Part shown: in pieces, positions 7,692 to 16,667 of the stretch
Position numbering within the stretch: position 1 is the stretch's first letter
Layout of the letters: every line of letters starts with the position of its first letter
Assembly (NCBI GenBank): GCA_016744615.1
Contig: JADGEA010000011.1
Coordinates: 1 to 38,994 of the forward strand
Direction of reading: 5' to 3'
Origin: Flavobacteriaceae bacterium
GTDB lineage: Bacteria; Bacteroidota; Bacteroidia; Flavobacteriales; Flavobacteriaceae
DNA: 38,994 nucleotides
The notes under the pieces: generated by a model
Database searches by the model: none
Seen by the model: the letters and a program-made list of their open reading frames with translations, nothing else
What the model was told of the DNA's origin: nothing
Made by a program: the position numbers and the translations under genes

Positions 7692-10430
7692 CTAGAATCT
7701 AAATTTTACTGAAGCATTCCAACTTCTTCCCCATCCAAAATAAACACGGTTTCCATCTGCAATACCATCATACACCCTACCAGCTTCTTCATATGTTGGG
7801 CTGTTTGGATTTCTTGAATCAATTTTATCTGAAACATCAATATTTGTATCAGATTCAGAAATATATAAATTATCAAATAGGTTATTGATATTTAAACCAA
7901 ATACTAATGAATTATCATTTTTCATTCTCCAGTTATATGATAATCTTGCATCAAATAAGTGAAAAGATGGTAATTCTAAAGAACCGTTATGATCTTCATG
8001 TTTAAAATCATCCGTATTAATAGCAGCATATAAATTGCCAGCATAACGCCAGTTTAAACCAGCATTAAAACCATCTAAAAATCTATAGCCAGCACCTAAA
8101 GCAGCAGTAAATTGTGCTGCATCACCAACTTTTACACCATCTAAATAATAAGTTTCATCTGAATCTCCAATTTGCTCATTATCTTCATTATATAACGTTC
8201 CAGTAACATCTCCATTATATTGCCAGTTTCCAACAGACATCATACCATTAAAAGATAAATGATCATTTAATCTATAACGTGATTCTAACTCAAATCCAAT
8301 GTGTACTTGTTCTATCCCTTGAAAATCTGCATAACCCCGTGTACCATTATCAAGTGTAACACTCTGACGTTTAAAAACATCTTTCCATGAAGTTCTATAA
8401 ACGTTAGCTTTCAAATTAAAACCATTCAAAATAAAATTATACCCAAATTCTAAACCAAATATTTTTTCGTTGGTTAAACCTCCATTAACAGTATTAGTGT
8501 TATAGCTTGGGTAAACAGCACTAAATAATGGTTGCTTAGAGTAATAACCTGTATTGGCAAATACATTATGATTTTCGTTGATATTCCAGTTGATACCTCC
8601 TTTAATATTTCCACCAGTTAAACTTTCCCAATCTGATTGCTGACCTCCTTCGTCATCAGGAGTTAAGTTAAAATAATCTGTACGTTGAAAAGATTGACTT
8701 GAAATACCAAATTGTAAAAATGTAGAAATAGTTTCAGTTTTATATTCAACTTGACCAAATCCACCAAACCATTTTACACCACCAGTATTGTAGTATTCAA
8801 TTTTTTGCTGGTCTTTTATATTAACCCAAGGATTCCAATCTGGTGAAGCATCCACATATTCTGTAATCATTCTATCAGGATTATTTTTATCTCTGTCATC
8901 AAAGTATCCATCAGCACCTAAATCATTATTCATTACTCTGTAATGATATCCGGTATAAGTTCTACCATCAATACCAACATCCCAGCTGAAATTTTCATTA
9001 ACTTCATGGTGAAAGTTTGAAATAACACCATACCAGTCATGTGAATTCATAGATGCTCTACGAGAAAACCCATGTTTTCTGTCATTAATAAATTGACCAT
9101 TATCATCAGCAACCCTATCGTCACCAAAAGCAGGAACATTTCCTCCAGAGTTCCATTTAGCGATATCATCAAAACGAATTAAGCCATTATCATCTTTAAA
9201 TTTATCAGAATAATCTCCACTGCCATTAATTTTTCCAATTGGTCCGGTTCCACCTCCACGACCCCATGAGGCATATACTACGGTTGACAAATCCATTCTA
9301 TCATTAATTTTCCAATCATAGTTTAATGACATGATAGGTTTATGATAGAAATTTCTTCTGTAAGAAAATTCTTCACCGTTTAAGTAACCCCAATTACTAT
9401 TATATTTTCTATTTGGATCTCCATCTTTACCATATGATTGATATGTAGAAATTTTATTTGCATAAGAGTTTTGGTGATGCCATTGTGGTGCCCCTGTAAA
9501 AGTAAACATTACAGAATGTTTATCATTAATTTCATAACCCATTCCGATAAAGTAATTCCATCCATCACCTTTTGTACCATCAATGTAACCATCACCTGAA
9601 TAGTGACTTAATAAAACAGAGGTAGAAAAGCCATTTTCCATTAAACCTGTTGAATAGCTAGCCATTTCTTTCATATATCCATCATTCCCAAGAGTAAATG
9701 CTACAGTACCTCCTTCTCTAGCTTGAGAAGTTTGTGTTAAAACATTAATTGTACCACCTACTGAAGAGATTGCCAATTTAGAAGAACCTAAACCACGTTG
9801 TACCTGCATAGCGGAAGTAACATCTGCCAAACCAGACCAGTTTGACCAATAAACTTTACCACTTTCCATATCATTCACCGGCATACCATTAATCATAATC
9901 GCAGTATTTCTTGAATTAAAACCACGAATATTAATACGTGAATCTCCATAACCACCACCTTGTTTGGTAGCGTAAACGGATGGTGTTGTATTTAAAATTT
10001 CAGGTAATTCTTGAGTTCCCAAGTTTTCCTGAATATCAATTGCCCTGATTGTAGAAACTGCAACAGGTGTTTCTCTTTCTTTTGCAAAATCTACTACTCC
10101 GGTTACTATTACTTCATCAAGAACATTTTCATCAATAATTAAGACAAGATCACCCGCAGCAAAAACATCACTAACATTGATATCAAAAGGAATCTCCTTT
10201 TTCCCATAACCTACGAAAGAAACTACAATAGATCCTTTTGTGCTTTTAAGATTTAAAGAAAATTTTCCATCAAAATCAGTTGTTACACCATTTTTAGTCC
10301 CTTTTTCAACTACAGTTGCTCCCGGTAGAGGTCCGGTTTCGTCCTGCACTACACCTTCAATGGTTTGTGCAAATATGCTTGTGCCTGTTAACAATAACAA
10401 AGCAAACATTAAATTTTTAAAGTTTTTCAT
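7692..10430 (-). CDS. TonB-dependent outer-membrane receptor
   Basis: A 912-residue receptor that imports a substrate through the outer membrane using TonB energy. Order of parts: signal peptide (1-22, ends SIFAQ); a carboxypeptidase-regulatory-like beta-sandwich (about 23-108, GVVQDETGPLPGATV, then DFDGKFSL, then VSFVGYGKKEI); a TonB-box-like segment DEVIVTG near 116; a plug domain (about 130-235, INIRGFNSRNTAIMINGMPV, then GGTINVLT); and a barrel of about 670 residues. There is no SusD partner beside it and the plug is not of the SusC type, so polysaccharide uptake is not indicated. A single-gene transcript is supported by a -7 box upstream and a strong terminator downstream. The substrate is unknown; a siderophore, peptide or vitamin are all possible. 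Confidence 0.93.
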   Translation of the reverse strand: MKNFKNLMFALLLLTGTSIFAQTIEGVVQDETGPLPGATVVEKGTKNGVTTDFDGKFSLNLKSTKGSIVVSFVGYGKKEIPFDINVSDVFAAGDLVLIIDENVLDEVIVTGVVDFAKERETPVAVSTIRAIDIQENLGTQELPEILNTTPSVYATKQGGGYGDSRINIRGFNSRNTAIMINGMPVNDMESGKVYWSNWSGLADVTSAMQVQRGLGSSKLAISSVGGTINVLTQTSQAREGGTVAFTLGNDGYMKEMASYSTGLMENGFSTSVLLSHYSGDGYIDGTKGDGWNYFIGMGYEINDKHSVMFTFTGAPQWHHQNSYANKISTYQSYGKDGDPNRKYNSNWGYLNGEEFSYRRNFYHKPIMSLNYDWKINDRMDLSTVVYASWGRGGGTGPIGKINGSGDYSDKFKDDNGLIRFDDIAKWNSGGNVPAFGDDRVADDNGQFINDRKHGFSRRASMNSHDWYGVISNFHHEVNENFSWDVGIDGRTYTGYHYRVMNNDLGADGYFDDRDKNNPDRMITEYVDASPDWNPWVNIKDQQKIEYYNTGGVKWFGGFGQVEYKTETISTFLQFGISSQSFQRTDYFNLTPDDEGGQQSDWESLTGGNIKGGINWNINENHNVFANTGYYSKQPLFSAVYPSYNTNTVNGGLTNEKIFGLEFGYNFILNGFNLKANVYRTSWKDVFKRQSVTLDNGTRGYADFQGIEQVHIGFELESRYRLNDHLSFNGMMSVGNWQYNGDVTGTLYNEDNEQIGDSDETYYLDGVKVGDAAQFTAALGAGYRFLDGFNAGLNWRYAGNLYAAINTDDFKHEDHNGSLELPSFHLFDARLSYNWRMKNDNSLVFGLNINNLFDNLYISESDTNIDVSDKIDSRNPNSPTYEEAGRVYDGIADGNRVYFGWGRSWNASVKFRF

Positions 10431-10458
10431 GAATGTTAATTGAGTTAAAATTATTTCG

Positions 10459-10466
10459 CAAAACTA
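10459..10466 (-). promoter_or_regulatory. -7 box of the TonB receptor promoter
   Basis: TAGTTTTG on the minus strand matches TAnnTTTG, 28 bases upstream of the ATG. A 7-bp inverted repeat, AACGAAT...ATTCGTT, lies further upstream around 10566-10596 and could be regulatory. The 250-base gap to pgi otherwise holds nothing I recognise. Confidence 0.5.
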
Positions 10467-10682
10467 AAAAAAAAAATGATATTGTATGTGAATAGAACTT
10501 TAAATTATTGGTTTTTTTTTAACAAAACTTAACAAATAATTAACTTAGCCAATTTTTAATAAAGAACGAATTATACATTCTCTTTAAGATTCGTTAAAAA
10601 ATTGAAAAATTGCAGTTTATTATGCATAATTAGTACTTTCTTTTAAAAAAAAGGTAAAAAACATGGAAAACAAAAATTTATT

Positions 10683-12248
10683 TTACTCTAAAAATTTGTT
10701 AGCAAGTTCTTTCCCTAATTCAACTCCAAATTGATCAAAACTATAAATATTCCAGATAACACCCTGTACAAATGTTTTATGCTCATACATTGCAATTAGT
10801 GCTCCCAGATTTTTAGGAGAAAGTTTTTTGATCAAAATAGCATTGGAAGGTCGGTTTCCTTCAAAAACCTTAAATGGTAATAATTGATTGATTTTATCGG
10901 TATCTCCCTTAAATTTCATGTCTAAATGTACTTCTTCTACGGTTTTACCTGCATAAAGTGCTTCCGCCTGAGCATAAAAATTTGCCATTAATTTTTGATG
11001 ATGATCGGTATTACCATATAAAGACTCTTCAAAACCAATAAAATCAACCGGAATGATCTTGGTTCCCTGATGCACCAACTGCATAAATGCATGCTGTACA
11101 TTGGTTCCTGAATTTCCCCAAATGATATTACCGGTTTGATAGGTTACTTTTTCACCATTACGATCAACAGATTTTCCATTGCTTTCCATAGACAACTGCT
11201 GTAAAAACGGAGCTAGTTTTTCAAGGTACTGGGTATAAGGAATCACAACTTCTGATTCTGTTCCAAAAAAATTATTGTACCAGATACTGATCAAGGCGAG
11301 AACAACCGGAACATTCTTTTCAAATGGAGTATTTCTAAAGTGATCATCCATTTGATTGGCTCCCTTTAGAAATGCATCAAAATTTGGATAACCAATTGCC
11401 AAACTAATAGTCAATCCAACGGCACTCCAAAGTGAATATCTGCCACCAACCCAATCCCACATGGTAAAGATATTATTTTCAGCAATCCCAAAACCTTTTA
11501 CTTTTTCAAGATTTGTGGATACTGCTACAAAATTATATTGAATATCATTTTCTGTAGCTGTTTCTAGGAACCATTTTTTGATGGTTTCGGCATTTGTCAG
11601 AGTTTCTTGTGTTGTAAAGGTTTTGGAAACAATAACAAATAAAGTAGTTTCTCTATCCAAATTTTTAAGGATCTCTGTAACATGATCACCATCAATATTA
11701 GATACAAAATGTGTATTTAAATGATTTTTATAAAAATGTAAAGATTCAACCACCATTCTTGGACCAAGATCTGAACCACCAATACCTATATTTACAACAT
11801 CTGTAATTTTTTTACCGGTATATCCTTTAAATTCACCATTCACCACTTGGTTAGTGAATAATTCAATCTTTTTTAAAGTTTCTTTTACTTCCGGAATTAC
11901 ATCTTTTCCGTCAACAAAAACCGATTTTCCATCTTGATTTCTTAAGGCTGTGTGTAGAACTGCCCTGCCCTCTGTTTCATTAATCTTGTCACCAATAAAG
12001 TACTTTTCAATAGCATCTTTGAGTTCTGTTTCATTTGCAAGATCTAACAAGTGTTTCAACGTTTTTTCTGTAATTCTATTTTTAGAAAAATCAATATCAA
12101 ACTCATCAAAATTTAATGAAAACGTTTCCTTTCTATTCTTATCCCCTTTAAAAAGAGTTTTCATTTCAACATCTTTTATTTGTTTAAAATGATTATCTAA
12201 TTCTTTCCATGAATTGGTTTTGGTTGGATTTATTTTTTTTAATGGCAT
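10683..12248 (-). CDS. pgi: Glucose-6-phosphate isomerase
   Basis: Interconverts glucose-6-phosphate and fructose-6-phosphate in glycolysis and gluconeogenesis, in the cytoplasm. The 521-residue protein shows the family signatures: [13 protein letters not shown] at about 153-165, the phosphate-binding SKT at 209-211, signature 1 in [14 protein letters not shown] (265-278), the catalytic Glu in QLSMESNGK (Glu355), His386 in GTNVQHAF, and the C-terminal signature [18 protein letters not shown]. Length is slightly below the usual 540-550 of proteobacterial enzymes and normal for Bacteroidota. ATG at 12248 follows a TAnnTTTG box by 40 bases. It appears to be a single-gene transcript. Confidence 0.97.
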   Translation of the reverse strand: MPLKKINPTKTNSWKELDNHFKQIKDVEMKTLFKGDKNRKETFSLNFDEFDIDFSKNRITEKTLKHLLDLANETELKDAIEKYFIGDKINETEGRAVLHTALRNQDGKSVFVDGKDVIPEVKETLKKIELFTNQVVNGEFKGYTGKKITDVVNIGIGGSDLGPRMVVESLHFYKNHLNTHFVSNIDGDHVTEILKNLDRETTLFVIVSKTFTTQETLTNAETIKKWFLETATENDIQYNFVAVSTNLEKVKGFGIAENNIFTMWDWVGGRYSLWSAVGLTISLAIGYPNFDAFLKGANQMDDHFRNTPFEKNVPVVLALISIWYNNFFGTESEVVIPYTQYLEKLAPFLQQLSMESNGKSVDRNGEKVTYQTGNIIWGNSGTNVQHAFMQLVHQGTKIIPVDFIGFEESLYGNTDHHQKLMANFYAQAEALYAGKTVEEVHLDMKFKGDTDKINQLLPFKVFEGNRPSNAILIKKLSPKNLGALIAMYEHKTFVQGVIWNIYSFDQFGVELGKELANKFLE

Positions 12249-12288
12249 AATAAGGTTTTTGATTTTTACGCTAAATAAAGCAAGATTA

Positions 12289-12296
12289 CAAATTTA
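12289..12296 (-). promoter_or_regulatory. -7 box of the pgi promoter
   Basis: TAAATTTG on the minus strand matches TAnnTTTG, 40 bases upstream of the pgi ATG. A TTTG lies 14 bases further upstream, too close to be a standard -33 box. Confidence 0.45.
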
Positions 12297-12359
12297 AAGA
12301 TTAATTATTCAAATGACACGAAGTTGGTAAGTCTTTTCATAAATAGATTGTTACTGTAT

Positions 12360-12460
12360 TGCATGCGTAAAGATGTATCGTTTTCACGAGGAGAGAAGTA
12401 TAAGCGACGTGGTGATCTGTTGAGGTTGCGACACTATATTGCATTCCGTTTGCAATGAAG
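12360..12460. repeat. GC-rich dispersed intergenic repeat
   Basis: This stretch between pgi and the M23 peptidase gene is far richer in G+C than its surroundings. It contains CACGAGGAGAGAAG, GCGACGTGG and GTTGAGGTTGCGACACTAT, then ATTGCA-TTCCGTT-TGCAAT, a 6-bp hairpin at 12438-12456. Segments of the CACGAGGAG...GCGACGTGG type recur in many flavobacterial intergenic regions. No reading frame of note is present. It ends directly at the stop codon of the M23 gene. Confidence 0.55.
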
Positions 12461-12463
12461 TAA

Positions 12464-13726
12464 TTATTCTGCTATGGCTTCTTCCAATTGCATTGTAGGA
12501 ATTTGATCCAAGCTGTCTTTCAGTGGTTTTGTATAAATAAAAAACTCTTCTTTTAAAGATTCTTTGATTGGCTCAGCCGAAGGTAATTTTTCTCTTAGCG
12601 GATCTACTTGTCTGCCATTTTTCCAAAAACGATAACAAACATGTGGCCCGGCAGTGTTACCTGTCATACCAATCCAACCTATTACCTGCCCTTGTTTTAC
12701 ATAATCTCCTTTTTTTACCTTTCGTTTTTGCATATGAAGATACTGTGTTGAATAAGTAGCATTGTGTTTTATTTTTACATAATTACCATTTCCTCCGGCA
12801 TATCTTGAAGCAATTACAGTACCACTTGCTGTAGCCATAATTGGCGTTCCAACAGGTGCTGCAAAATCTGTTCCTTTATGTGCTCGCACCTTGTATTTAT
12901 AATACTTAATTCTACGATTCAAATTATAGCGTGACGAAATTCGTCCAAATTTTAATGGCGCTTTTAAGAATTTTCTACGTAAAGTTTTTGCTTTCTCATC
13001 ATAATAATCATTGATGTTTTTTGTAGAATCAGTAACAAAATTAAATGCATATAGTGGAGTGCCTTTATGTTCAAAATAGGCAGCTGTAATATCCCCTATT
13101 CCAACAGAAATGGTATCATTAATAAATTTTTCTTCATAAATCAATTTAAAAGAATCTCCTTTTTGCAGGTGAAAGAAATCAATGGTCCAGGCATAAATAT
13201 CTGCCATTTCTAAGGCTAGTAAATAATTTAATTCTTGCTTAGATATAGCTTCTGACAAAGAAGACTCAATAACACCTGATGCGGTTTTTATTACCGTTTT
13301 AACCTTTTTGTGAACAAATTTTGTTTGTATCGTATCTCTAAAATCAACAATTAAATAATCAATTTTATTACGTTCATAAATAAAAACCTGTGCTTGTTCG
13401 GTAGTATCTTTTTTTGCTAATATGGTATAGGCTTTCCCAGCTCTTAATTTTCTAATATCAAAAGTATCTTTTGCAGCCGCCGCAATATTAAAAATAGAGG
13501 TATGACCAATATGATGGCGATCTAATATTCCTCCAAAAGTCTCTCCATTTTTAATGGTGTCCTTAATAACCAAATAATCTTTCAGAACATATCCAAACTC
13601 TTCAATGATCTTGGGCGGTTCAATTTCTTCTATCACTTCCTCTGCAACAATTTCTTTGGGCTTGTCTTTTTTACAAGAAAAGCTTAAAATAAACAATAAA
13701 GACAGTAGTGTAATTTTTCTAATCAA
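12464..13726 (-). CDS. M23 family metallopeptidase lipoprotein (MepM-like)
   Basis: A predicted outer-membrane or periplasmic lipoprotein that would cut peptidoglycan cross-links. It has a lipoprotein signal (ILSFS before Cys18), an acidic linker, an OapA/LysM-like middle, and a C-terminal LytM/M23 domain (about 257-380). Zinc-site residues His283 and Asp287 (HKGTDFAAP) and the YLH motif (His331) are present. The final HxH motif reads PHVCYRF: His362 is kept but the usual zinc ligand His is Cys364. Such HVC variants are, to my recollection, shared by flavobacterial homologues, and Cys can bind zinc, so activity is plausible. Start is TTG at 13726: no in-frame ATG precedes the lipobox, and a TAnnTTTG box lies 45 bases upstream. 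Confidence 0.88.
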   Translation of the reverse strand: MIRKITLLSLLFILSFSCKKDKPKEIVAEEVIEEIEPPKIIEEFGYVLKDYLVIKDTIKNGETFGGILDRHHIGHTSIFNIAAAAKDTFDIRKLRAGKAYTILAKKDTTEQAQVFIYERNKIDYLIVDFRDTIQTKFVHKKVKTVIKTASGVIESSLSEAISKQELNYLLALEMADIYAWTIDFFHLQKGDSFKLIYEEKFINDTISVGIGDITAAYFEHKGTPLYAFNFVTDSTKNINDYYDEKAKTLRRKFLKAPLKFGRISSRYNLNRRIKYYKYKVRAHKGTDFAAPVGTPIMATASGTVIASRYAGGNGNYVKIKHNATYSTQYLHMQKRKVKKGDYVKQGQVIGWIGMTGNTAGPHVCYRFWKNGRQVDPLREKLPSAEPIKESLKEEFFIYTKPLKDSLDQIPTMQLEEAIAE

Positions 13727-13770
13727 TTTTTAAATCTTTTGTGCAATAGCGGGAATTGCTAATTTGGGTG

Positions 13771-13778
13771 CAAAATTA
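13771..13778 (-). promoter_or_regulatory. -7 box for the M23 peptidase gene
   Basis: TAATTTTG on the minus strand matches TAnnTTTG, 44 bases upstream of the TTG start, in the gap after the DUF3108 gene. Confidence 0.45.
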
Positions 13779-13808
13779 GTTATTTTATTAAAAAAGAGGG
13801 TAATTATT

Positions 13809-14579
13809 TTAGTTAAAAATTAAAGGCATCGGATTTGCCAAACCTTTATATTCAACCAATTCTGCTTTTATGGAACCAACCATTATAGAAGCTTTTACTT
13901 TTATGGGGATTTTATTCATATCATCACTAATCCAAAAAGTAACACTTTCGTTACTTTTAAAAACCCTCCCTTTCTGCACTGTTGGCTGAAGCAGAAGGGT
14001 TTTTATTCTTTTATTATTGAATTTAATAATTTTTCTTGCCTTAAAAATAAGATGTAATTTATATATTTCATTGTCTAAAAACATATCAATACTGATTATA
14101 TCACCTTCCTTTAAAACATTAAAATCAACAGTTCTTAAATAATAGAGAGAAGAAAGCATATCCTGTACTTTAGCATGAATAGAATATGTATTTTCAGTAC
14201 TTTTCTTATGGTCAAGAACCGTTACAATATTGGATTTAAAATCGAAAAGTATCTCTTTATCTTTTGTATAACCACCTTCATCTATTTTACGAATAAACCG
14301 AAAGGGCTGTATACTTTTTTTAGTAAAATAAGTCTCATAATTATCTTTAACTGAAAAGAATAAATCAGTCATTCCAGTTGTCCATCCTTTTCCGATAATA
14401 TGAAACATTTCTTTGTTAATTTCAAAATGATCTTCTATTTCTAAAGTGGCAAAACCCGCATTGATAGGTCCGTAGGATAGTTTATATTTTAAAAACTCTC
14501 CGTCGTTAAAAGCTGGTGGTTTATTTTGAGAAAACGAGATTAATGAAACCAAATAAAATAATAAGAATACTCTTTTCAT
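13809..14579 (-). CDS. DUF3108 exported protein
   Basis: A 256-residue protein with a short signal peptide (ends SFSQ at residue 18). The mature part is beta-rich and matches DUF3108: an opening DGEFLKYKLSYGPINAGFATLEIED, a central KDNYETYF, then FIRKIDEGGY, and a C-terminal TFWISDDMNKIPIKVK. The family is periplasmic and its function is not established. It follows dsbD by 36 bases on the same strand and is probably the last gene of the tilS-dsbD transcript. No catalytic motif is visible. Confidence 0.85.
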   Translation of the reverse strand: MKRVFLLFYLVSLISFSQNKPPAFNDGEFLKYKLSYGPINAGFATLEIEDHFEINKEMFHIIGKGWTTGMTDLFFSVKDNYETYFTKKSIQPFRFIRKIDEGGYTKDKEILFDFKSNIVTVLDHKKSTENTYSIHAKVQDMLSSLYYLRTVDFNVLKEGDIISIDMFLDNEIYKLHLIFKARKIIKFNNKRIKTLLLQPTVQKGRVFKSNESVTFWISDDMNKIPIKVKASIMVGSIKAELVEYKGLANPMPLIFN

Positions 14580-14615
14580 ATTGTTAGTACATAATTTAAT
14601 TCAGGATATTTTTGT

Positions 14616-16667
14616 TTACTTTTCAAACTTCCCAATTCCTTCATTTAGCCAAACAAGGTATTCTTCAATATCAGGATTGTAAGCAGTATGTTCGTTTAAA
14701 TTATCTCCATTATGGTTTAATAGTACATAATAAGGTTGTGCATTGGCTTTGTATTTTTTAATCTGAAATTCACTCCATTTTTTACCAATAGTAGTTACTT
14801 TTTTGCCTGTTAATTCAGAAGTATATTGTTCATTTTTTGGAAGATCTCTTTTGTCATCAACATATAATGAAATTAATACAATCTTGTTTTTTAATACCTG
14901 TAAAACATTAGCGTCAGACCAAACTCTTTCTTCCATTTTACGGCAATTTACACAAGCATGACCCGTAAAGTCTAATAAAACAGGTAAACCGACTTTTTTT
15001 GCATAAGCCATCCCTGTTTCATAATCTAGAAATGAAATAATATCATGAGGACCAAGATGTGCTCCTTCTGGAATTTCTGAGTGAGAAGTACTTTCTCCTC
15101 TACCTAATTTTGTAAAGCCAACTCCGTAAGGTGCTTCGCTATAGTGCATTGGTGGCGGAAAACCACTTATTAATTTTAAAGGAGCTCCCCAAAGACCAGG
15201 AATCATATAAATGGTAAACGTTAAAACAACCAAACCTAAACTTAACCTACCAACCGAAATAAAAGGTAAATCAGAATCGTGAGGTAATTTTATTTTTCCG
15301 AAAAGATATAATGCTAACATTCCAAAAACGGCAATCCAAATAGCAATAAAAACTTCTCTTTCTAACCAGTGACCCTGAAGCACTAAATCTGCGTTGGATA
15401 AAAATTTAAAAGCCAAAGCCAATTCCAAAAATCCTAAAAATACTTTTACAGTATTTAACCAACCGCCCGATTTTGGTAAGGAATTCATCCATCCTGGAAA
15501 AGCGGCAAAAAGTGTAAAAGGCAAAGCAATAGCCAATGAAAAGCCAAACATACTAATTATAGGAGCAATTCCACCTTGAGAAACCGAAGTAACCAAAGCG
15601 GTACCAACAATAGGTGCTGTACATGAAAAAGATACAATTGCTAAGGCCAGTGCCATAAAAAATATACCTATCAAACCACCTCTATCGGCTTGAGCATCTA
15701 CTTTTGTACCCCAAGAACTTGGTAGTGTAATTTCAAAAGCCCCTAAAAAGGAAACTGCAAAAACAACCAAAAGAATAAAGAAAATAATATTAAACCAAAC
15801 ACTTGTTGCAAGTTCATTTAATGATTCTGCTCCAAAAATTTTGGTAACAACACCTCCTAATAAAACATACAATACAATAATTGACAAACCAAAAATTATA
15901 GCATTACGTATACCAGCAGCTTTGGTTTTACTTTGTTTGGTAAAAAAACTAACCGTCATTGGTATCATCGGAAAAACACAAGGTGTTAACAAGGCAGCAA
16001 AGCCTGCAAAAAAGCTAAGGATAAAAAGTGTCCATAAACTTTTATTTTTCTCTTTTTTTTCTCTTTGTTCTAATTTATTTACGGTATATTTTGTTTCAGA
16101 GTCTGAGTTTTTCGCTTTCGCGGAAATAACACTTGTATTTTGAAGAAAACTTTTGTCTTCTGTATCGATAGCTTCTGTCTTCGGTTTTTCAACTTCTGCT
16201 TTCTCTACTATTTTTTTTTGTAAATTGAAGGAAAAATCAAATTCGGTTGGTGGTGAGCATTGAACATCATCACAAGCCATAAATTCAATAAAGCCATTTA
16301 CAACAGCACTCTTTTTTAAAAGCTGAATTTTTTGTTTAAAAACGGCACTTTTTTCAAAGTATTTGATATCCATTTCAAAAACATCATCATAAACCTCATG
16401 TCCTTCTTCTTCAATGGGCTTTCCAATTAATTTATAGTTTTCTAAACCTTCTTTAAAGTTAAAACTTGTAGCAATTGGGCCATTTTCTGGAATTATTTGT
16501 GCGTATAAATGTGAGCCATGCTCAATATTTGCTGTAAAAATTAAGTTGAATTCATTCTCTGAAATTTTTTCAACCGAAGTATTCCACTTTACAGGATTAT
16601 ACATTTGAGCATAACTAAATGCAGTAAAAAATAAGGTTATGACTAATAGAGATATAAACTTCTTCAT
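14616..16667 (-). CDS. dsbD: Thiol:disulfide interchange protein DsbD
   Basis: Moves electrons from cytoplasmic thioredoxin across the inner membrane to periplasmic thiol proteins. The 683-residue protein has all three DsbD modules. These are a signal peptide (ends SYAQ, residue 21) and N-terminal domain with the Cys132/Cys137 pair (MACDDVQCSPPTEF); a membrane domain of about eight helices (210-490) with the redox cysteines Cys230 (LTPCVFPM) and Cys349 (FSCTAPIVG); and a C-terminal thioredoxin-like domain with Cys572-x-x-Cys575 (GHACVNCRKMEE). A charged linker (150-210) joins the first two. All catalytic cysteines are present. Its ATG overlaps the tilS stop (ATGA). Confidence 0.95.
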   Translation of the reverse strand: MKKFISLLVITLFFTAFSYAQMYNPVKWNTSVEKISENEFNLIFTANIEHGSHLYAQIIPENGPIATSFNFKEGLENYKLIGKPIEEEGHEVYDDVFEMDIKYFEKSAVFKQKIQLLKKSAVVNGFIEFMACDDVQCSPPTEFDFSFNLQKKIVEKAEVEKPKTEAIDTEDKSFLQNTSVISAKAKNSDSETKYTVNKLEQREKKEKNKSLWTLFILSFFAGFAALLTPCVFPMIPMTVSFFTKQSKTKAAGIRNAIIFGLSIIVLYVLLGGVVTKIFGAESLNELATSVWFNIIFFILLVVFAVSFLGAFEITLPSSWGTKVDAQADRGGLIGIFFMALALAIVSFSCTAPIVGTALVTSVSQGGIAPIISMFGFSLAIALPFTLFAAFPGWMNSLPKSGGWLNTVKVFLGFLELALAFKFLSNADLVLQGHWLEREVFIAIWIAVFGMLALYLFGKIKLPHDSDLPFISVGRLSLGLVVLTFTIYMIPGLWGAPLKLISGFPPPMHYSEAPYGVGFTKLGRGESTSHSEIPEGAHLGPHDIISFLDYETGMAYAKKVGLPVLLDFTGHACVNCRKMEERVWSDANVLQVLKNKIVLISLYVDDKRDLPKNEQYTSELTGKKVTTIGKKWSEFQIKKYKANAQPYYVLLNHNGDNLNEHTAYNPDIEEYLVWLNEGIGKFEK

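Noticed and set aside
7692-10430. SusC-type polysaccharide utilisation receptor
   Set aside because: No SusD gene is adjacent, no glycan-degrading genes are nearby, and the plug segment is of the ordinary TonB receptor type.
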